This document shows positions 9,074 through 17,904 of a DNA stretch of 64,000 nucleotides, in pieces. The number at the start of each line of letters is the position of its first letter. Position 1 is the stretch's first letter. A model generated the notes under the pieces. The model was not told where the DNA came from, did not search any database, and worked only from the letters and a program-made list of their open reading frames with translations. The position numbers and the translations under genes were made by a program. The stretch lies in the NCBI RefSeq assembly GCF_018122625.2, contig NZ_JAGQFT020000003.1, positions 248,001 through 312,000 of the forward strand, written 5' to 3'. This DNA comes from Coralloluteibacterium stylophorae. Its GTDB lineage: Bacteria > Pseudomonadota > Gammaproteobacteria > Xanthomonadales > Xanthomonadaceae.

Positions 9074-10249
9074 ATGCCCAGGATCCGCCCGGCGCTTCGC
9101 ATCGTTCTCCTCGTCCTGCTCTGCCTGGCCGCATCGCTGGCGCAGGCGCGGGTCCGCATCGGCGTGGCGACGATGGCGCCGGGCGAGGAGTACTGGTCGC
9201 GCTTCGGCCACAACGCGGTGGTGGTCGACGACCCGTCCGCCGGGGGGCCGCTCATGTACAACTACGGCTTCTTCGACTTCGAGGAGCCGGGTTTCCTGGT
9301 CAATTTCCTCAAGGGAAAGATGGAGTACCTCCTGGTCGCGCTGCCGGCCGAGGAGGACCTGCTGAACTACGCCTACGAGGGGCGCGGCGTGCGCCTGCAG
9401 TGGCTCGACATCGAGCCCGAAGCGGCGGCCGGGCTGGCGCAGTTCCTTGCCTGGAACGCGCAGCCGGAGAACGCGCGCTACCGCTACGACTACTTCACCG
9501 ACAACTGCTCGACGAAGGTCCGCGACGCCATCGACCGCGCCCTCGGCGGCCTGCTCGAGGCCCGGCTCGACGACGCCCCGCGCACCACCACCTATCGCAG
9601 CGAAGCCCTGCGCCTGGGCCAGCCGACCGCGTGGCTGGCGCTGGGCATGCACTTCGGCCTGGGTCCGTACGCGGACCGCCCGCTCACTCGCTGGGACGAG
9701 AGCTTCGTGCCCTCGCGCCTGCACGATGCGCTACGCGAGGCGACCACCCCGCGCGGCACTCCGCTGGTGCTGGAGGAGGTCGAACTGGTCCCGCACCGGA
9801 TCGCTCCCGAACCCGCCGCGCCCCCGCAGTGGCTGTGGCGCTTCCTCGGCGTGGGACTGGTCGTCGCGGCGCTGATCCTGCTGCTGCGCGCACGCGCCCC
9901 GCGCGCGATCGCCGCGGCAGCGGCGGCCTACTGGGCGGTTGCGGGCCTCGCCGGGCTCTGGCTGGCCGCGCTGTGGGGCCTGACCGACCACGTCGCCGGC
10001 TGGTCCAACGCCAACCTGCTGCTGGCCAGCCCGCTCGCCCTGGCGCTGGTGCCGGGGGCGCTGGTCCGTGCCCGCGGCCGCGCGGCGGGCGCGGCGTTCG
10101 CCACCGCGCTGGCACTGGTGACGCTCATGGCGGTGGCCGCAGCGGTGCTCGCGGCGACGCCGTGGGGCGTGCAGGACAACGTGGACTGGATCGCCCTGCT
10201 GCTGCCGGTGCAGCTCGCCTTCGACGTCGCCCTGCGCCGCCCGCGCTGA
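9074..10249 (+). CDS. DUF4105 (Lnb N-terminal-like) membrane protein in the lnt position
   Basis: A 391-residue exported protein: signal sequence or anchor (about 8-25), a DUF4105 periplasmic domain (26-250) and a C-terminal block with about four membrane helices (264-385). H46 in WSRFGHNAVVV and C145 in DYFTDNCSTKVRD lie in the family's conserved motifs and look like a His/Cys pair of a permuted papain-like fold. DUF4105 is the N-terminal domain of the Bacteroides lipoprotein N-acyltransferase Lnb (recalled family knowledge). The gene starts 8 nt after corC, exactly where lnt follows corC in E. coli. A lipoprotein N-acyltransferase role is therefore plausible, but is inference. Confidence 0.82.
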   Translation: MPRIRPALRIVLLVLLCLAASLAQARVRIGVATMAPGEEYWSRFGHNAVVVDDPSAGGPLMYNYGFFDFEEPGFLVNFLKGKMEYLLVALPAEEDLLNYAYEGRGVRLQWLDIEPEAAAGLAQFLAWNAQPENARYRYDYFTDNCSTKVRDAIDRALGGLLEARLDDAPRTTTYRSEALRLGQPTAWLALGMHFGLGPYADRPLTRWDESFVPSRLHDALREATTPRGTPLVLEEVELVPHRIAPEPAAPPQWLWRFLGVGLVVAALILLLRARAPRAIAAAAAAYWAVAGLAGLWLAALWGLTDHVAGWSNANLLLASPLALALVPGALVRARGRAAGAAFATALALVTLMAVAAAVLAATPWGVQDNVDWIALLLPVQLAFDVALRRPR

Positions 10250-10286
10250 ACTTGGCGCGCCGCCGAGCCGGCGCGATCATGCCGGC

Positions 10287-11279
10287 ATGGATACGACCTT
10301 ACTTCCCACTGGCGTCGTCACCTGCGCGGTCTACGCGCGCGACGGCCGCCGCACCGACATCGGCATCGACGCGATCAGCGACGTGCTCGCCGCCGACGAC
10401 GGCAGCTTCGTCTGGCTGGGGCTCTACGAGCCGGAGGTGGCGCTGCTGGAATGCCTGCAGGAGGAGTTCGGCCTGCACGAGCTGGCGATCGAGGACGCGC
10501 ACAAGGCCCACCAGCGCCCCAAGATCGAGGCCTACGGCGAGACCTTCTTCATCGCGGTGCACACGGCGCAGCGGGTCGACGGCGAGGTGCGCTTCGGCGA
10601 GACCCAGCTCTTCGTCGGCCCCCGTTTCCTGATCACCGTGCGCCACGGCGCCTCGCTCTCCTACGTCCCGGTGCGCGGCCGCTGCGAGCGCGACGCGCGG
10701 CTGATGGGCATGGGCCCCGCCTACGCGCTGTACGCGGTGCTCGACTACATCGTCGACAACTTCCAGCCGATCGTGCAGGACTACCAGCAGGACCTGGACG
10801 AGCTCGAGAAGTCGATCTTCGCCGAGCGCTACCGCAGCGAGACCATCAAGCACCTGTACCGGCTCAAGCGCGAGCTGACCCGCACGCGCATGGCGGTGGC
10901 GCCGCTGATGGACATCGTCGCGGCGCTGGCGCGCTCGCAGGGCGGCATGATTCCCCGGGAGATCGCGCCCTACTTCCGCGACGTGCACGACCACGCCATC
11001 CGCGTCAGCGACACCATCGACGTGCTGCGCGAGATGCTGACCGCGGCGATGAGCGTCAACCTGTCGCTGGTCACCGTGGCGCAGGGCGAGATCGTCAAGC
11101 GCCTCGCCGGCTGGGCAGCGCTGGCCGCGGTGCCGACCCTGGTCGCGAGCTGGTACGGGATGAACTTCGCCTCCATGCCGGAGCTGCAGGCGTCCCACGG
11201 CTATGCCGTGGTCATCGGCGTCACCGCGACGGCGTGCACAGCGTTGTTCGCGGTCCTGCGCCGGGCGCGCTGGGTCTGA
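10287..11279 (+). CDS. corA: CorA magnesium/cobalt transporter
   Basis: A 330-residue CorA-family channel: a long N-terminal cytoplasmic domain (1-260), then two C-terminal membrane helices joined by the pore signature G291-M292-N293 in SWYGMNFASMP. The last helix ends with a basic tail RRARWV. CorA pentamers let Mg2+ (also Co2+, Ni2+) into the cell, gated by cytoplasmic Mg2+. The neighbourhood with corC agrees with a metal-homeostasis cluster. It is convergent with the ArsA-like gene, whose stop is 3 nt away. Confidence 0.95.
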   Translation: MDTTLLPTGVVTCAVYARDGRRTDIGIDAISDVLAADDGSFVWLGLYEPEVALLECLQEEFGLHELAIEDAHKAHQRPKIEAYGETFFIAVHTAQRVDGEVRFGETQLFVGPRFLITVRHGASLSYVPVRGRCERDARLMGMGPAYALYAVLDYIVDNFQPIVQDYQQDLDELEKSIFAERYRSETIKHLYRLKRELTRTRMAVAPLMDIVAALARSQGGMIPREIAPYFRDVHDHAIRVSDTIDVLREMLTAAMSVNLSLVTVAQGEIVKRLAGWAALAAVPTLVASWYGMNFASMPELQASHGYAVVIGVTATACTALFAVLRRARWV

Positions 11280-11282
11280 CGG

Positions 11283-12275
11283 TCAGGCGAGCTGCGTCGC
11301 GAAACCGCGCAACGCGTCGATGCCCACGATCTCGCCGGCCTGCAGCGGCAGCTCGATCCTCGGCAGGTCCGGCAGCGCGGCGGCGAGCGCGGCCAGGTGG
11401 TCCTCCTCGCGCGCGCGCCGGGCGGCGAGGAACTCCCCGGCATCGCCCGGCGAGCGCCGGTTCACCACCAGACCGCCGACCTGCACGCCGGAGCCGCGCA
11501 GCTGCGCCTCGAACTCGACCGTCTCCAGCACCGGCAGGCGCTCGGCCGTGAGCACGATCACGAAGGCCGCGCGCTGCGCGTCCCGCAGCACCTCGCGCAG
11601 CCCGGCGAAGCGGTGCCGGCGCCGGTGCAGGATGTCGCGGATCCGCTCGACCCGGCGCTCGCCCTCCGCCGGCGCACGTTCCGCGCTGCCGACGATGCGG
11701 TCGCCAAGCCCCTCGTCGCGCCCGAAGTTCGCCAGCGCGGTGTCGAAGCGGCCGCTTCGCTCCTGCCGGTGGAGCATGCCCTCGGTCCATGCCTGGATCA
11801 GTTCCGGCAGCGCCATCAGGCGCGCGGTGTGGCCCGACGGGGCGGTGTCGAAGACGATCAGGTCGTAGTCGCGCAGCCCCTGCTCCACCGTCGCCGCGAT
11901 GCGTTCGAGGAGCGCCGCCTCGTGCATGCCGGGCGCGTCCTGCGACAGGCGCATGTGCCTGGCGATCTCGCCGCCCATCTCGCGCGGCATCAGCTGGCGC
12001 AGCGCGCCCTCGACCTCGTCGAGGTGCGCGCGCACGCTGGCCTCGGGGTCGATCTCCAGCGCATCGAGATCCGCCGCCAGGCGCACCGCCCGCGGGCCGA
12101 TCGGCCGGTTCCAGATGTGGCCGAGGTTGTGCGCGGGATCGGTGGAGACCAGCAGCACGCGGCGCCCGGCATCGGCCGCGGCCAGCGCGGTCGCCGTCGC
12201 GACCGTGGTCTTGCCGACGCCGCCCTTGCCGCCGAGGAACAGCACCCGGCGCGACGCGGCCAGGCTCAGCAGCAT
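11283..12275 (-). CDS. ArsA/GET3-like P-loop ATPase
   Basis: A single-domain 330-residue ATPase of the ArsA/Get3 class. The deviant Walker A GGKGGVGKTT (15-24) is followed by STDPAHNLGH and later DTAPSGHTARLM. Arsenite pump ATPases are usually double-length and sit with arsB; no ars gene is present. Instead it overlaps the Cory-CC-star gene by 10 nt and follows cstA, so a role linked to CstA or to tail-anchored or membrane protein handling is more likely than arsenic resistance. ATG at 12275 (MLLSLAASRR). The long in-frame extension upstream is antisense coincidence inside cstA. Confidence 0.85.
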   Translation of the reverse strand: MLLSLAASRRVLFLGGKGGVGKTTVATATALAAADAGRRVLLVSTDPAHNLGHIWNRPIGPRAVRLAADLDALEIDPEASVRAHLDEVEGALRQLMPREMGGEIARHMRLSQDAPGMHEAALLERIAATVEQGLRDYDLIVFDTAPSGHTARLMALPELIQAWTEGMLHRQERSGRFDTALANFGRDEGLGDRIVGSAERAPAEGERRVERIRDILHRRRHRFAGLREVLRDAQRAAFVIVLTAERLPVLETVEFEAQLRGSGVQVGGLVVNRRSPGDAGEFLAARRAREEDHLAALAAALPDLPRIELPLQAGEIVGIDALRGFATQLA

Positions 12276-12541
12276 CCGATGTGGTCCAGCGGCGACCGCT
12301 CCATGCCCATGCGCCGATGCCAGTCGTGGAAGCGCTCGTACATCAGCGGCATCAGTTCGAGGGTGTAATAACTGGCCGGGTTCGGCACGCCCAGCGCCTC
12401 GGAGAAGACCAGCAGCATGAACAGGTCGTCCTCGTCGCGGCGCGCGCGGGCGAACGCGCGTCGGTAGGGCACCCGGTAGAACTCGCCGAGCCCCTCCGAC
12501 AGCCGCGACAGCCAGCCAATGACCGGACGCTCCTCGGTCAT
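12266..12541 (-). CDS. Cory-CC-star protein, CstA-associated small protein
   Basis: A 91-residue protein ending in Gly-Cys-Cys-stop, with EFYRVPYRRAFARARRDEDDLFMLLVFSEALGVPNP and SYYTLELMPLMYERFHDWHRR. The C-terminal Cys pair and the FYR/PYR motif match the family named Cory-CC-star, known from gene neighbourhoods with CstA and ArsA-like ATPases. Its start is 3 nt downstream of the cstA stop and its end overlaps the ATPase gene, so the three are co-transcribed. The biochemical role is unknown; the terminal cysteines could bind a metal or a membrane anchor. Confidence 0.78.
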   Translation of the reverse strand: MTEERPVIGWLSRLSEGLGEFYRVPYRRAFARARRDEDDLFMLLVFSEALGVPNPASYYTLELMPLMYERFHDWHRRMGMERSPLDHIGCC

Positions 12542-12544
12542 GGT

Positions 12545-14227
12545 TCAGCGGCCCGACTGCTCCGTCAGCGGCTCGCCGTCCTTGCCGGGGCCGCGGGCCA
12601 TCGCCAGCACCGCCTCGAGCCCGACCCACAGCGCGGCAACCAGGATCACGATGTCCATGCCCAGCAGCAGCCAGTTGCCGGCGGCGTAGAACTGGCCCAG
12701 CTGCACGATCAGCGCGTAGATCGACATGACCAGCAGGAAGGCCAGCGGGACCACCACCATCCACACCGGGCGCCGCAGCTTGATCAGGATCACCGAGATG
12801 ATGGACAGGGTGAGGCCGGCCAGCAGCTGGTTGGTGGTGCCGAACAGCGGCCAGATGATCATGCCACCGGAGCCGCCCTCGCCGACGCCGAAGGCCAGCG
12901 CCAGGCACACCGCCAGCGCGATCAGCGTGCCGACCGCCCCGTTCAACTTGACGCCGGCCAGTTCCGCGGCCTCCTGCACCACGTAGCGCTGCAGGCGCAG
13001 GCCGGTGTCCATGGTCGTGGCCGCGAACAGGATCGCCATCGTCGCCAGGATCGTCGCGCCGAGGTCGCCCGGCAGGCCCAGGCCCTCGCTCAGGATGCTG
13101 TCGCCGCCGGCGACGAAGGCGTTGACCCCGCCCGCGCCGAACTTGGTGTAGACCGCCTGCCAGTCGACGAGGGTGGCGAAGCCGGCCGTGCAGCAGATGA
13201 TCGCCGCCAGCGCCAGCATGCCCTCGCCCACCGCGCCGAAGTAGCCGACGAAGCGTTCATCGGTCTCCTTGTCGATCTGCTTGGACGAGGTGCCCGAGGC
13301 GACCAGGCCGTGGAAGCCCGAGATCGCGCCGCAGGCCACGGTGACGAACAGCAGCGGCACGATGCCCGGCGTCTCCGGCGGCAGTGCGGTGTTCATCATC
13401 GGCGCGACCACGTCCGGCGCCGAGACCAGCACCGCCACGTAGAGCAGCCCCAGGCCGACGAAGAGCTGCAGGCCGTTGATGTAGTCGCGCGGCTGCAGGA
13501 GCATCCACACCGGCAGCATCGAGGCGATGCCCGCGTAGGCGAACAGGAGCAGGATCCAAACCGAGCGCGGCGACAGCCCGAACAGGCTGTCGGGCAGGGT
13601 GATCGGGTACCAGCTGCCGAGCACGATCAGCGCGTAGAGCACGATCACGCCGATGACCGACGGCCACAGCAGCCCGACCTTGAAGCGGTAGAACAGCTGG
13701 CCGATCACCAGCGCCACCACGATCGCGCCCCAGGTCGGGATCACCGAGGTCGGGGTCGACACCAGCAGGTTGGAGATCACCACCGCGAAGGCGGCGTTGA
13801 CCATCAGCAGCAGCAGGAAGATCACCACCAGGAACAGGTTGCGCGCGCGCGCGCCGATCACGCTGCCGGTGAGGATGCCGATCGACTTGCCCTTGTTGCG
13901 CACGCTGGCCCACAGCGCGCCGAAATCGTGAATGCCGGCGAAGAAAATGGTGCCGAGGGTGACCCAGAGGAAGGCCGGCAGCCAGCCCCAGATGACGGCG
14001 ATGGCCGGCCCGACGATGGGGGCGGCGCCGGCGACGGAGGTGAAGTGGTGACCCCAGAGCACGAACTTGTTGGTCGGCACGTGGTCGATGCCGTCGCTGA
14101 ACTCGTGCGCGGGCGTCCTGAAGCCGGCGTCGAGCCGGTAGATCCTCTGCGCGATGTACTTCGAGTACAGCAGGTAGCCCAGCGACATCGCCACCAGGCC
14201 CACCACCATCAGCACGATGGAGTTCAT
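12545..14227 (-). CDS. cstA: CstA family carbon-starvation / peptide or pyruvate transporter
   Basis: A 560-residue protein with 15 or so hydrophobic helices and CstA signatures: NKFVLWGHHFTSVAGAAPI near the N terminus, GTIFFAGIHDFGALWAS, AISGFHGLVASGTSSKQ and TTMDTGLRLQRYVVQE. CstA proteins import peptides or pyruvate (BtsT/CstA branch) during carbon limitation. The ATG at 14227 is preceded by a strong GGAGGGGAG ribosome binding site. A short palindrome (GTCCCG-T-CGGGAC, 14241-14253) sits just upstream of the ribosome binding site and could be an operator or hairpin. First gene of a three-gene operon with the Cory-CC-star and ATPase genes. Confidence 0.93.
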   Translation of the reverse strand: MNSIVLMVVGLVAMSLGYLLYSKYIAQRIYRLDAGFRTPAHEFSDGIDHVPTNKFVLWGHHFTSVAGAAPIVGPAIAVIWGWLPAFLWVTLGTIFFAGIHDFGALWASVRNKGKSIGILTGSVIGARARNLFLVVIFLLLLMVNAAFAVVISNLLVSTPTSVIPTWGAIVVALVIGQLFYRFKVGLLWPSVIGVIVLYALIVLGSWYPITLPDSLFGLSPRSVWILLLFAYAGIASMLPVWMLLQPRDYINGLQLFVGLGLLYVAVLVSAPDVVAPMMNTALPPETPGIVPLLFVTVACGAISGFHGLVASGTSSKQIDKETDERFVGYFGAVGEGMLALAAIICCTAGFATLVDWQAVYTKFGAGGVNAFVAGGDSILSEGLGLPGDLGATILATMAILFAATTMDTGLRLQRYVVQEAAELAGVKLNGAVGTLIALAVCLALAFGVGEGGSGGMIIWPLFGTTNQLLAGLTLSIISVILIKLRRPVWMVVVPLAFLLVMSIYALIVQLGQFYAAGNWLLLGMDIVILVAALWVGLEAVLAMARGPGKDGEPLTEQSGR

Positions 14228-14356
14228 CGTCTCCCCTCCGGTCCCGTCGGGACAGCATCGTCCCCCGGAGGATGATCGGGATCGCGTGGATTTGGAAGGA
14301 AGATGCCCGCGGCGCCGCGGCAAGTTCGACTAAAGTCGAGGTCGGTCCGTCCCCGC

Positions 14357-15610
14357 TCAGCCGGTCGCCAGCGCCTGCAGGGCGATGCCGGTGAGGTAGG
14401 CGCAGTAGGTGCCGAGCGCATACCCCAGCACCGCGAGCAGCACGCCCACCGGCGCCAGCGCCGGATGGAACGCCGACGCCACCACCGGCGCACTGGCCGC
14501 GCCGCCGACGTTGGCCTGGGAGCCGACCGCCATGAAGAACAGCGGCGCCCGGATCAGCTTGGCCACGCCCAGCATCAGCAGCGCGTGCACCGTGATCCAG
14601 ATCAGCCCGAGCAGGAACAGCTCCGGACGATCGGCCAGCGCGCGCAGGTCCATGTGCATGCCGATCGTGGCGACCAGCACGTAGATCATCGCCGAGCCGA
14701 CGCGCGAGGCGCCGGCGCCCTCGAGCAGGCGCGCACGACTGAAGCTCAGGGCCAGGCCGAGCGTGGTCGCGATCACCACCAGCCAGAAGAAGCTCGAGGT
14801 CAGGCTGTAGTCGTCGAGGTTCCATTCCGCCGGCAGCGCGGCGATCCAGCCGGCGAGCGGGGCCGCCAGCGCATGCGACAGGCCCATCGCACCCAGGCCG
14901 ACGGCAAGCACCAGCATCAGGTCGGCCAGGCTGGGGATGCGCGCGTGCTGCGCCTGGTAGGTTTCGATGCGGCGCTTGAGATCCTCGATGGCGCTGGTGT
15001 CCGCCCCGGTCCAGCGGTCGAACATCGGCCCGCGCGCGGCGAGGAACAGCAGTACCGCCATCCACACGTTGGCCACCAGCACGTCGACCGCGACGAACTG
15101 CCCGAACAGGTCGCCCGGCACCTCGAACACCTCGCGCATCGCCGCCTGGTTGGCACCGCCGCCGATCCAGCTGCCGGCGACCGTGGTCATGCCGCGCCAG
15201 ACGTCGCCGGCCACCGACTCCGGCAGCAGCAGGCGCATCGCGAGGAAGGACAGCACGCCGCCGAGCATCACGCCGAGCGTGCCGACCAGGAACATCACCA
15301 CCGCCTTGGGCCCGAGGCGGACGATGGCCTGGAAGTCGATCGCGATGGTCAGCAGCACCAGCGCGGCCGGCAGCAGGTAGTCGCGCGCCATCGGGTACAG
15401 GCCGGAGGCGTTGCCGTCGATCAGGCCGACCGAGTTGAACAGCGCCGGGATGAAGTAGCACAGCAGCAGCGCCGGCACGTAGGTGTAGAAGCGCTTCCAG
15501 AATCCCTGCGGGCGCGACGAGGTCCAGAACACCAGGCCGAGGGTGACCGCGAGCAGGCCGAGGACGACGGGGTCGGCGGTGATCAGGGCGGTGTTTGCGG
15601 GTGCGGCCAT
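14357..15610 (-). CDS. DUF819 family membrane protein (YjcL-like)
   Basis: A 417-residue integral membrane protein with about ten helices, matching the DUF819 family: conserved SWIGGGANQAAM (putative ion-binding region with inverted-repeat transporter fold), MIYVLVATIGMHMDL and AVGSQANVGGAASAPVVA. The fold class resembles sodium-dependent anion transporters, but no substrate is established. It sits alone between cstA and the S9 peptidase on the same strand, 90 nt from the latter's stop. Confidence 0.85.
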   Translation of the reverse strand: MAAPANTALITADPVVLGLLAVTLGLVFWTSSRPQGFWKRFYTYVPALLLCYFIPALFNSVGLIDGNASGLYPMARDYLLPAALVLLTIAIDFQAIVRLGPKAVVMFLVGTLGVMLGGVLSFLAMRLLLPESVAGDVWRGMTTVAGSWIGGGANQAAMREVFEVPGDLFGQFVAVDVLVANVWMAVLLFLAARGPMFDRWTGADTSAIEDLKRRIETYQAQHARIPSLADLMLVLAVGLGAMGLSHALAAPLAGWIAALPAEWNLDDYSLTSSFFWLVVIATTLGLALSFSRARLLEGAGASRVGSAMIYVLVATIGMHMDLRALADRPELFLLGLIWITVHALLMLGVAKLIRAPLFFMAVGSQANVGGAASAPVVASAFHPALAPVGVLLAVLGYALGTYCAYLTGIALQALATG

Positions 15611-15700
15611 CCGGCGGTCTCGGTTCGTGGTCGGGCGCCGCGCGCGCGGGCGCGGGATGCGCTTCCCGGCACGCCAGCCGGAAGCGCGCGCGGCGTCGGC

Positions 15701-17767
15701 TTACTGCCCGATGTGCTGCTTCAGCCAGGCGTTGACGGTGTCGTGCCAGAGCACGCTGTTGTGCGGCTTGAGCACCCAATGGTTCTCGTCGGGGAAGTAC
15801 AGCAGCTTCGACTCGATGCCCTTGCGCTGCAGCGCCGTGAACGCCGACAGGCCCTGGTCGACCGGCACGCGGAAGTCCTTCTCGCCCTGCACCACCAGCA
15901 TCGGCACGCGCCAGTCGGCGACGTGGGCGACCGGATTGAAGCGCTCGTAATTCTCCGGCGCCTCGTACGGCGTGCCGCCGTTCTCCCATTCGGTGAACCA
16001 CAGCTCCTCGGTGACATAGCCCATCGAGCGGGTGTCGAAGACGCCGTCGTGGTTGACCAGGCACTGCCAGGGCGCGTTCCAGTTGCCGGCGATCCAGTTG
16101 ATCATGTAGCCGCCGTAACTGGCGCCGAGCGCACAGGCGCGCTCGCCATCGAGGAAGGCGTACTTCTCCTGCGCCGCGGCCCAGCCCTTCTGCAGGTCCT
16201 CCAGCGGCTTGCCGCCCCAGTCCTGCGAGATCGAGTCGGTGAAGGCCTGGCCGTAGCCGGTGGAGCCGTGGAAGTCGATCATCACCACCGCATAGCCCTG
16301 CCCGGCGTAGGTCTGCGGGTTCCAGCGATAGCTCCAGCCGTCGCCGAAGGAGCCCTGCGGGCCGCCGTGGATCAGGAAGGCGACGGGGTAGCGCTCGCCC
16401 TCCCGGTAGTTCCACGGCTTGACCACGTAGCCGTGCACGGTCTCGCCGTTCCAGCCGGCGAACTCGAACTGCTCGTACCCGCCGAAGTCGACCGCGGCCA
16501 GCCTGTCGTCGTTGGTCGCGTCGATCCGGCGCTCGCCGCCGCCGTCGGCCTGCGCGACGAACAGGCGCGCCGGCGAAGCCAGGGTGGTGCGCGTGTAGGC
16601 GAGCGTGCCGGCCGCAACGTCGAACTCGCCGACGCTGCCATCCCCGATGACCGGAGTCACCGCACCGCTCTCCGCGTCGATCGCGAACAGCGGGTGCGTG
16701 CCCACGTCGTCGGCCGTGGTGTAGAGCGTGCGCCCGTCGTCGGCGACGGTCACGCCGCCCGCCGACCGGTCCCAGTCCGCGGTGATCGCGCGCGTGCGGC
16801 CGTTGGCCAGGTCCATCGCCATCACCACCATGCGGTCGGCCTCGAACCCGGGCCGCTCCATCGCGGTGTAGTACAGGGTCCCACCGTCGGGCGAGAAGGC
16901 CGGCGCCGCGTCCCAGGCCCGGTTCGCCTCCGTCCGGTTCCGCGGCGCGACGGAGCCGTCGGCCGGCGCGGTGAAGATGTCGAAGTTGGTCGACCACGGC
17001 TCGCTGCGCCCGGCGATGCGCACGCTGAAGGCGAGCGAGGCGCCGTCCGGCGCCCAGGCGTAGTCGTCGGCGCCGCCGAAGGGCTTGGACGGGATGTCGC
17101 CGTCGATGCCGCGGCTCACCAGCACCGGCGCGCCGGCCTTGCCGTCGGAAAGCGGCGCGGTGAACAGCTGGCTGCGGCGGCCGTCGTTCCAGGTGTCCCA
17201 GTGCCGCACGAAGAGCTGGTCGTAGACCACGCCGGTGGCGGTACGCGCCTCCTCGTCGTCGAGCTTCTTCTGGGTGCAGGCGAGATCGGCCTGGCAGGCG
17301 GGGAACACGTCGAAGGTCAGCGCCAGGCGGCGGCCGTCCGGAGAGACCTTGAAGGTGCCGACGTCGAGCGGGTAGTCGGTCACCTGGACCGGCTCGCCGC
17401 CGTCGAGCGGCTGCATCCACACCTGACTCGACTCCGACTTCGACGACAGAAAGTAGACGCTGCGGCCATCGGGCGCGAACGCCGCGTCGTGCGCATCCAT
17501 GCCGGCCGGCGTCAGCGGCCGCGGCGGCGCCAGGTCGCGGGTCCGCAGGTTGCGCACGCGCAGCCCGGTGCTGGCCTCGTCCGCCTCGTAGTCGTATTCG
17601 CGCACCTGGAACACGACGGTGCCGCCATCCGGGGACAGCGCCGGCCCGGAGACGCGGTCGAGCTCGACCAGGTCGCGCACCTCGAAGCCGCGCGCGTCGG
17701 CCTGGGACATGGAGAACAGGCCGGCGCAGGCGGCGGCGAGTGCGAGCGGAAGCGGACGGACGGACAT
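15701..17767 (-). CDS. Secreted S9 family prolyl-oligopeptidase-like peptidase
   Basis: A 688-residue exported peptidase: signal peptide about 1-25, an N-terminal beta-propeller of WD40/PD40-like repeats (VSPDGRRLALTFD, FSPDGGTLYYT), and a C-terminal alpha/beta hydrolase domain. The catalytic serine is in GASYGGYM, the histidine in PDENHWVLKP and the probable aspartate in the loop before KDFRVP. HGGPQGSFGDGW supplies the oxyanion region. It is similar to S9C acylaminoacyl/dipeptidyl peptidases that trim peptides in the periplasm of xanthomonads. Divergent from the POT transporter, so peptide cleavage and uptake may be functionally paired. I start at 17767 to obtain the signal peptide. Confidence 0.92.
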   Translation of the reverse strand: MSVRPLPLALAAACAGLFSMSQADARGFEVRDLVELDRVSGPALSPDGGTVVFQVREYDYEADEASTGLRVRNLRTRDLAPPRPLTPAGMDAHDAAFAPDGRSVYFLSSKSESSQVWMQPLDGGEPVQVTDYPLDVGTFKVSPDGRRLALTFDVFPACQADLACTQKKLDDEEARTATGVVYDQLFVRHWDTWNDGRRSQLFTAPLSDGKAGAPVLVSRGIDGDIPSKPFGGADDYAWAPDGASLAFSVRIAGRSEPWSTNFDIFTAPADGSVAPRNRTEANRAWDAAPAFSPDGGTLYYTAMERPGFEADRMVVMAMDLANGRTRAITADWDRSAGGVTVADDGRTLYTTADDVGTHPLFAIDAESGAVTPVIGDGSVGEFDVAAGTLAYTRTTLASPARLFVAQADGGGERRIDATNDDRLAAVDFGGYEQFEFAGWNGETVHGYVVKPWNYREGERYPVAFLIHGGPQGSFGDGWSYRWNPQTYAGQGYAVVMIDFHGSTGYGQAFTDSISQDWGGKPLEDLQKGWAAAQEKYAFLDGERACALGASYGGYMINWIAGNWNAPWQCLVNHDGVFDTRSMGYVTEELWFTEWENGGTPYEAPENYERFNPVAHVADWRVPMLVVQGEKDFRVPVDQGLSAFTALQRKGIESKLLYFPDENHWVLKPHNSVLWHDTVNAWLKQHIGQ

Positions 17768-17904
17768 CGGCGACACCCCGGGCAGCGGCAAAGACCGTCG
17801 ATGGTAGGCGAGCGGCGCAGGCGGGCAAAGCATGACCAATGGGCCAGGCCACGGCGGCGGACCACCGCTGGCATACTCGGCCGCTGCTTCCGCCGGGCTC
17901 CGCC

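Noticed and set aside
11283-12275. Arsenical resistance ATPase
   Set aside because: The protein is single-domain, and no arsB, arsC, arsR or arsD is near; the partners are CstA and Cory-CC-star.
12276-12908. In-frame N-terminal extension of the ArsA-like ATPase
   Set aside because: The extension is out of frame inside cstA and the Cory-CC-star gene; the conserved protein starts at the ATG at 12275 just before the P-loop.
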